Made by a program: the position numbers and the translations under genes. Shown here piece after piece: positions 58,230-64,000 of a stretch of DNA of 64,000 nt (position 1 is its first letter; every line of letters begins with the position of its first letter). This stretch comes from Dryococelus australis (Eukaryota; Arthropoda; Insecta; Phasmatodea; Phasmatidae), in contig CM056993.1 in NCBI GenBank assembly GCA_029891345.1, positions 224,139,924 to 224,203,923 of the forward strand, written 5' to 3'. The notes below the pieces were generated by a model. It ran no database searches and was not told where the DNA came from. It worked only from the letters and a program-made list of their open reading frames with translations.

Positions 58230-58550
58230 AAGTAGCACAGGTCCCCCCTCTACCCGGATAATCACCTAGGCTGTGCAGAGATGCCGCCCACAGTGCCTGC
58301 CCTTCAGAGCTACTCTATGCATTCCCGCCCTACTTTTAGTTTTTAGTACTTAAATTCGCTGTAAATTTCTCGCAACCTAATTTCCTAATCCCTATTGGTG
58401 AAATAGTCATTGCGTTATAACTCACCCCCCACCCCCTTTTTCACAAATAAAAAACACCAGAGTTCGTCGTAGAGATGCTCTCCACAGTGCCTGCAGACAA
58501 CGAATGCATACTGGTAATATATTCACACTAGTATATAGTTTTAGTGTAAA
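58230..58550 (+). repeat. Two ~200-bp direct repeats upstream of second LINE
   Basis: Unit 1 carries gcagagatgc, ccacagtgcctgc, then ctatgcat (58274-58321); unit 2 carries gtagagatgc, ccacagtgcctgc, then gaatgcat (58469-58509). Weaker similarity continues in the ttttag-rich tails. Tandem 5' UTR units carrying the internal promoter are known in some non-LTR elements, and this lies just upstream of the ORF1-like part of the LINE. Confidence 0.5.
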
Positions 58551-58574
58551 TAATCATTAATTGTACATAATCTG

Positions 58575-59395
58575 TTGCAGGACGGCACCGGGTCGACCAC
58601 CACTGCTTCTGGCCACTGGCCGGGCCTGATTGTAACCACGCGCCAGACTGCAGTGCATAAGTATTGTAATCACCAAGCTCTAATCAGATTGGCTTTACTG
58701 ATGAGGGCTTCCAACATTCCCACTCTAAAATCCCCTGTCCACTGCCCTCGGGCCGGCAGGTGCGATAAATATTTTTGCCACCGAGTAACAGGTTTCATCC
58801 AGTGCGTCGATGGTTTACTGTTGCTTCCCAATCATCATAACAAGGGGACTGCCATGGCCTTAATCGCTGGCTCTGAAAGTCCGTCCCCCCAGTGCACAGA
58901 TGCACCGTAGCCGGCTGACAGCTCCCCCCCCCCCCCCCGGCCGAGGAGGGGTGGCAGCTGCACCGGCAGTTTTGTACATGAATAATCGAAAGCATAAAGT
59001 CTTCTTAACTCCCATGCACTAGTTCCTCTACCTAACATCAAACCCGCAAATAATCTGGGAGGTCCCAGCAAACTAGCTTGCAGATCAGGGTTCATCATTT
59101 ACTGGGACGAGGGGTAGCAAAAAAAAATCCAGCGACCAGAACGGCCTCAGAGCCCATGGAGGCAGCATCTGCACCCCTACAAGCTCCTTTCATCATTGGC
59201 GCTATTAAAACTGCGTTCAACAGCGATGCTGAACTAAGCAAAACGCCCCAATCAATGAACGAACTAATGCCCCTAGTACAACTAATCGCTGTCTGGACAA
59301 CCCCTGGTCTTCCGCAGGAAGACAAAATTGCTCAGACAATCACACTCCACTTAAAGATGGTCAAGAGCATTGACCATGCAAACAAACAACTGTAA
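58575..59395 (+). pseudogene. LINE ORF1 (Gag-like) remnants
   Basis: The region before the endonuclease. 58575-58910 is a 111-codon open stretch with several Cys and His but no clear knuckle. A 15-C run lies at 58924-58938. The frame 59078-59395 ends PQSMNELMPLVQLIAVWTTP then LPQEDKIAQTITLHLKMVKS, a helical segment in the right place to be the ORF1 C-terminus (ORF1 proteins coat the RNA). The stretch from EAASAPLQAP to the stop at 59393-59395 is repeated in the inverted copy at 63875-64000, which supports it being element sequence and not chance. Confidence 0.65.
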
Positions 59396-59414
59396 TGCAG
59401 CTACACTAAATTAT

Positions 59415-60160
59415 TCCAATCTACACATATACACAATTTTCTACTGGAATGCGCATTGCCTTAGTAACAAAAAGGACGAATTTATTGATTATTTGTCTCT
59501 GAATAACGTAAAAATCTCGGTAGTAAACGAGACACATTTTATTCCAAATAATCGATTTTCTGTCCCAGGCTAAGCTATATACAGGCATGACAGAGCGCAG
59601 AATGTAGGCAGAGGTCGTGGAGTTGCAATTTTTATTCACCACTCAATAGTACATCACGAAATATTACTTCCAGATTTCCTTACACTGGAAGCTGTGGGAA
59701 TTGAACTTAAATTAGTCCAACAAAAACCAAACTGCTATCAATTTGTGCCCCACCAGAGCGCTCTCCCACAGTAGCAGATATTTATACATTAATTACTAAT
59801 GTAGGCCCTGTAATACTAGCCATCGGGGACATTAATGCAAAACATCCGTTTTGGCATTCGCGAACCAGAACTGCAAACGGTGTGCTATTGCAAAGGTACT
59901 AAACTAATCAAAATTATCAGGTTATGGCACATTATGGCAGACATATAACCCGAAACAACGAAATAAACACCCTGATGTGCTTTATATCGTAATAAATAAA
60001 CAGTTTAGTACTGGCTTCGACCTCAGGATCGAGCAGGAAAATTCTTCCGAACATTTCCCAGTACATATAGATTTCCACTCACTTAATGTTGAAACTACTG
60101 TCCCTATAAAAATTGAAAAACTTTTCCCATGCGAACCGGCCCGCATTTATAAATTATATT
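59415..60160 (+). pseudogene. LINE ORF2 endonuclease, inactivated
   Basis: APE-type endonuclease of a Jockey-like LINE, which nicks target DNA to prime reverse transcription. IFYWNAHCLSNKKDEFIDYL (first Asn) starts at ~59438, then VNETHFIPNNRF (catalytic Glu) at ~59524, RGRGVAIFIHHS at ~59610 and, in another frame, AIGDINAKHPFWHS (the GDFNAKH block) at ~59820. Stops at 59572 and several shifts destroy the frame. Clear homology to the minus-strand copy at 63385-64000 through GVLLQR. Confidence 0.87.
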
Positions 60161-62130
60161 GACGAAAATTTACCGCAATTAGATGCAGAATCTATAACTT
60201 CAACTGCACTAATTGACGAAGCAGTCTGAGTCCTTACCGAAACTATTCATAAAGGTATTGCAGAGCACATTCCAAAGAAAATAATCACAACAGAACTAGA
60301 ACATTTCCACAATACATAAGGGATATTATCACGTAGAAAAATCACTTAAGGCGCCAGTACACACGCCGCAGAGATCGCAGAATTAAGGATCGCATAAATG
60401 AGTTGCAGGCAGTGATCTCGGAAAGAGTAGCCCTTTGGAGGAATAGTGTTTGGAATGCAAAAATTGCAAAATTAAATACAATACAAACACGAATAATCTG
60501 TGGGGTTTAAACAGGTGCCTATTAAACAAAACGGATAAAATTCCACCCTTAACCACGAACACTGGTGTAGCTTTCGCCCCTGCAGCGAAGGTACATGTCT
60601 TCACCAATGTGCTGGAAAATACTTTCCAGCCAAATTAGGTACCCAGTGATAGAATTTTCACCGCCCAAATTCTCCAGGAACTAGATTTTAAACAATGGCG
60701 GCCCACAGAGCACGAACCCGAATATACACAATTGCAAGAAGTTAAACTTGCCATTCGACATATGAAGCCAAAAAAGGCACCTGGTGAGGACGGTATACAA
60801 GCGATTGTATTAAAGAAATTCCCCGATTTAGCTCTCTCTGTGAATTCAATGCTCAAGTTCGAATATTCCCCAAATATATGGGAAAAAATCGAATGTAATT
60901 GTTTTTCACAAACCAGGAAAAGACAAGAAACTGTCACAAAACTATATGCCAATCAGCCTACTCAACGCACTTTCAAAGGTAGTTGAATATATTATATTAA
61001 GCCGAATAAATTCTCACCTGGAAAGTAATAATTACTACAAGAGGAGCAATTTGGCTTCCGATCGAAACACTCGACAACACATCAGCTTGTACGAGTTATG
61101 GAATACATTACTAATGCCTTTAACTTTAAAGATTATATTGTTGCAGTATTCCTTGATAGCGAAAAAGCCTTTAACCGTGTATATTACCCAGGCCTAAAAT
61201 ATAAATTATATGATATAAAACTCCTGACTGCTATGCCAAATTCATAAGCAGCTATTTGGCGCACAGTAATTTCGATTTCATGCGAGGGTGCTAAATCTGG
61301 TGCAAAAACCATTTGTGCCGGAATTCCACAAGGCAGCATTTTAGGCCCAGTATTATTTAATATATACATAAATGACCTACCGAAACCTGATCACCGACTG
61401 GTGCAATTTGGGTGATATGCGGACGACACAGTTATTTTCAGTCGCTTCCACAATATCTAACTAGCACTCAAAAGTTCCAAAATTTCTTAAATATTTTCCA
61501 ACATATTTACACAAGATAGCGAATTAAAATTAATGTCGGCAAAAGTGAATCTATTGTCTTTACTCGCAGACAGTTACCCCAGGCGAACAATCGCCCCAAA
61601 TTAACTCTATTTGAAGTACAAATTCCCCATAAAGATGTGGTGAAATACTTAGCGTCCATTTTGGACCGAAAGCTCACTTGGAAGGCACATTTAGATGCCA
61701 AATGTGCCAGCTCCCAAGCTCGGCTATTCACACACTATCTTACATTAAACCCACAAAGATCCCTAACCTGATGCCCCATTATAACTTATGCTGCGTCCAC
61801 CTGGGCACATGCAGCTAAAATGCACACAAAGTGCTTCCAAATAATTCAAAATAAATATCTGGGGATAGCAGCAGATGCGCCCCGATACTGCCCTATTGCA
61901 GATCTGCATCGCGAAAAAAAAATTAAAAAACGAATGAGCACTTCGTGAAATTAGCACAAAAATTTTACACTGATTGTGCAAACAGTGCAAATTCGAAAAT
62001 ATCCAGCCTCGGGGATTATGACCCCGAGGAAACTAAAAAATATAAGCGGCCGAAAAGCATTTTGGCTCACAGGCCGCCATAACCTTCCTAAATTCGCACA
62101 AACACATGCAATAATGCGAAGCACTACATG
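60161..62130 (+). pseudogene. LINE ORF2 reverse transcriptase, inactivated
   Basis: Continuation of the same Jockey-like element. Blocks: VKLAIRHMKPKKAPGEDGIQ (60741), ISLLNALSKVVEY (60952), EEQFGFRSKHSTTHQLVRVM (~61045), AVFLDSEKAFNRVYYPGLKY (61143, first Asp kept), GIPQGSILGPVLFNIYINDL (61320) and YADDTVIFS (~61417, catalytic pair kept, with a stop just before). Thumb remnants run to ~62130: TYAASTWAHAAKMHTKC at ~61785. Numerous stops and frame shifts. The wording differs from the LINE at 54921-56793, so these are two related families or old subfamilies. Confidence 0.9.
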
Positions 62131-63384
62131 AACACAGAACAAGGCAAAGCAGTCTCTGTACAGCTTCTGGCTCGGAGATGGCCCTGTGCTTTACATTGCA
62201 AATTTGTTTTCTATGCTACACTACGTGCGCACATGAGTGTCAGCATCGCGGGATCCAACCTGGAGTTTCGGTCTGGTGTAGGCCTGTGCGTTGGCCCTAT
62301 ACACCTACCTGATACCCAATATGGCGTTCTCCAGGCTGGCGATAATTTTATTTACACCCTTCATTACTCATTACTAATTACCTAATTATTCGACACTACA
62401 CTGGTCATGCACAACTCTGCCAACACTACACACAACACCACACTAGCTGCAAGCGAACTTTCACTGTAGGTAATGCCATTTCCTTACATCGCACCACAAC
62501 CCCCTTCCCCTTCCTAATTACTCCTATTTTTATGCCTGGAAACTAACACTTTTTTCTGCTTCCAGAGAGATGATTGGCCTCTGTGGGTGGGGTGGCGCAG
62601 TTCTGTCCCCCGCCTCCAGGGCCGTGCTAATACGGCACGACCCTGGATACATACCAGCAGCGAATCGACATATTTTATATCACCCTCATTAACCCTACTT
62701 TCTCCAGCCCTAATCCAATAAAAGTAATAATTTTTATCCTCCGCGACTGTCGCATAGTTTTCTCCAGACCCTATCTGCTTTGCCTGGTTTTCTATGCCCC
62801 TTACTATACCCTTCTTCTTCCGGGGTGTGTCCATGGCTACAATTGCGGCCATGGCACCAGGCAACCCTGCTATAGCCGCGATGTATGAGCCCATTTTGAT
62901 AACTAAACCCAAACCTAAGGCATAAAGGGCTTGCCCTGAGATGCATCCCATTCTCCAACCGTCTTAGCTACTAACAAGCATGCCGGAGGTCACATAGAAC
63001 TGTGAAGGTGCTCACGTTGGCGTAGCGGGATTTGGAGGCTCGCCAAAAAAATATATGATTTTAAAATTTGTCAGTTAGTTCAAATAGCAATAAAATAACT
63101 TCTGTTTGGCGCCCTTCGCCTGTGTGTTTAGTAATACCTCCATGGTTAGGTAATGATAATAAATAATTAATGCCTTACATCATATATCCCTTCAAAAAAA
63201 TTTCGTAATATCATTATTTCATAAACTGTCTTTAACATCTTATAAATATCAATTATGTTTATATTTATTAGTTGACTGGCAGTATTTACAATTCTGCAAG
63301 CGTTTTCTGTTGATATCAGCATATAAATTACATTTTTAAACAGTACAAGAATAGTATGTGTATTTCAAGTAGCAATTTTTTTGG
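62131..63384. other. LINE 3' region and unrecognised DNA
   Basis: Contains the 3' end of the second LINE (limit unclear) and ~900 bp of unplaced sequence. A 145-codon minus-strand frame (62514-62951) has a hydrophobic N-terminal part (ALGLGLVIKMGSYIAAIAGL) and a basic tail; I do not recognise it. A 74-codon frame overlaps it in another register. It could be a fragment of a TE ORF or chance in GC-rich DNA. Confidence 0.4.
62616..62646. repeat. 12-bp hairpin, one mismatch, 7-nt loop
   Basis: ccagggccgtgc, loop taatacg, gcacgaccctgg. A stable GC-rich stem inside the minus-strand 145-codon open frame. No function inferred. Confidence 0.7.
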
Positions 63385-64000
63385 TACCTTTGCAATAGCA
63401 CACCAATCGCAGTTCTGGTTCGCGAACGCCAAAACGGATGTTTCGCATTAATGTCCTTGATGCTAGTATTACAGGGCCTACATTATTAATTAATGTGTAA
63501 AGATCTGCTACTGTGAGAGAGCGCCCTGGTGGGGCATAAATTTATAGCAGTTTGTTTTTTTGTTGGCCTAATTGAAGTTCAATTCCCACTGCTTCCAGTG
63601 TAAGAAAATCTGGAAGTAATATTTCGTGATGTACTATTGAGTGGTGAATAAAAATTGCAACTCCACGACCTCTGCCTACATTCTGCGCCCTGTCCCGCCT
63701 GTATATGGCGTAGCCTGGGAGAGATAATCGATTATTTGGAATAAAGTGTGTCTCGTTTACTGTCGCGATTTTTACTTTATGCCGTGACAAATAATCAATA
63801 AATTCATCCTTTTATTACTTAGGCCATGCATAACACAGTAAAAAATTGTGTATATGTGTGTATCGGAATTATTTAGTGTAGCTGCATTACAGTTGTTTAC
63901 TTGCATGGTCAGTACTCTTGACCATCTTTAAGTGGAGCGTGATTGTCTGGGCAATTTTCTCTTCCTGCGAAAGTCCGGGAGTTGTCCAAACGACAATCAA
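63385..64000 (-). pseudogene. Inverted partial copy of the second LINE (ORF1 tail and endonuclease)
   Basis: The reverse complement matches 59285-59897 almost base for base (estimated near 90 percent by eye). It covers the ORF1 C-terminus (WTTPGL, KIAQTITLHLKMVKST), the gap, and the endonuclease: VNETHFIPNNRLSLPGYAIY, RRDRAQNVGRGRGVAIFIHH, TLEAVGIELQL. The first endonuclease block is more damaged here (IFYCVMHGLSNK), while the segment around 63542-63790 is open for 82 codons where the other copy has a stop. The copy ends abruptly at ~63385 after ggtaccaaa; the 5' part continues beyond the window. Confidence 0.9.

Noticed and set aside
62514-62951. 145-codon minus-strand frame as a host gene
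   Set aside because: Open and with a hydrophobic segment, but no recognised family, another frame also open across part of it, and it sits between LINE copies; kept only as a mention in the region entry.
1-64000. CRISPR arrays, bacterial operons or prokaryotic defence systems
   Set aside because: All tandem arrays have no unique spacers between repeats, and all recognisable proteins are eukaryotic retroelement or transposon relics.

Overview
This window is eukaryotic, AT-rich and crowded with repeats. It looks like intergenic or heterochromatic DNA from an arthropod, most likely an insect. The grounds are the Ty3/gypsy and Jockey-like retroelements, a tRNA-derived SINE, many short inverted-repeat (MITE) elements, and repeats with the 'aaaatggcgaccat' style common in arthropod genomes. 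The species cannot be fixed from the sequence. I found no host gene, no intact transposase or polymerase gene, no rRNA and no functional tRNA. Every recognisable coding region is a decayed mobile-element pseudogene.

Layout. 1-4030: a dead Ty3/gypsy pol (RT, RNase H, integrase), split by a ~1.25 kb insertion at 698-1953; part of the insert recurs at 15985-16219. 4.0-9.6 kb: non-coding, with one clear foldback MITE (6654-6940) and a possible LTR (7893-8490). 9.6-12.64 kb: a second, scrambled gypsy element whose protease is split between the two strands. 12.6-34.9 kb: mostly unannotatable DNA with several inverted-repeat elements, a 200-bp direct duplication, a degenerate minisatellite (28.8-29.1 kb) and a very AT-rich block.

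35-49 kb holds the most structured repeats. A 38-bp satellite (35020-35868) reads on the minus strand as the 5' half of a tRNA with its Pol III A box. A ~73-bp 'ggtttctgttgt' array (36.86-39.78 kb) is split by an insertion. A tRNA-derived SINE lies at 40.34-40.69 kb. A ~7.7 kb foldback-like structure (41.2-48.9 kb) has terminal arms of related inverted sequence followed by tandem units of ~280 bp. Inside it sit a TA-flanked MITE and two hAT-like MITEs, one with a perfect 8-bp target-site duplication.

49.8-52.8 kb: a ~3 kb unit with ~85-bp terminal inverted repeats enclosing a decayed ORF. I recognise the ORF as a multicopy invertebrate protein family of unknown function (blocks ADNVDH, FHGMG, MADRTGSW, AAAGHYNYLKSA). 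This is the best candidate in the window for an undescribed mobile system. 53.8-57.3 kb: a 5'-truncated Jockey-like LINE whose pre-RT segment has expanded into about 28 copies of a 39-bp (13-codon) repeat. 58.2-62.1 kb: a second, near full-length but dead Jockey-like LINE (ORF1 tail, endonuclease, RT). 63.4-64 kb: an inverted partial copy of that same LINE family.
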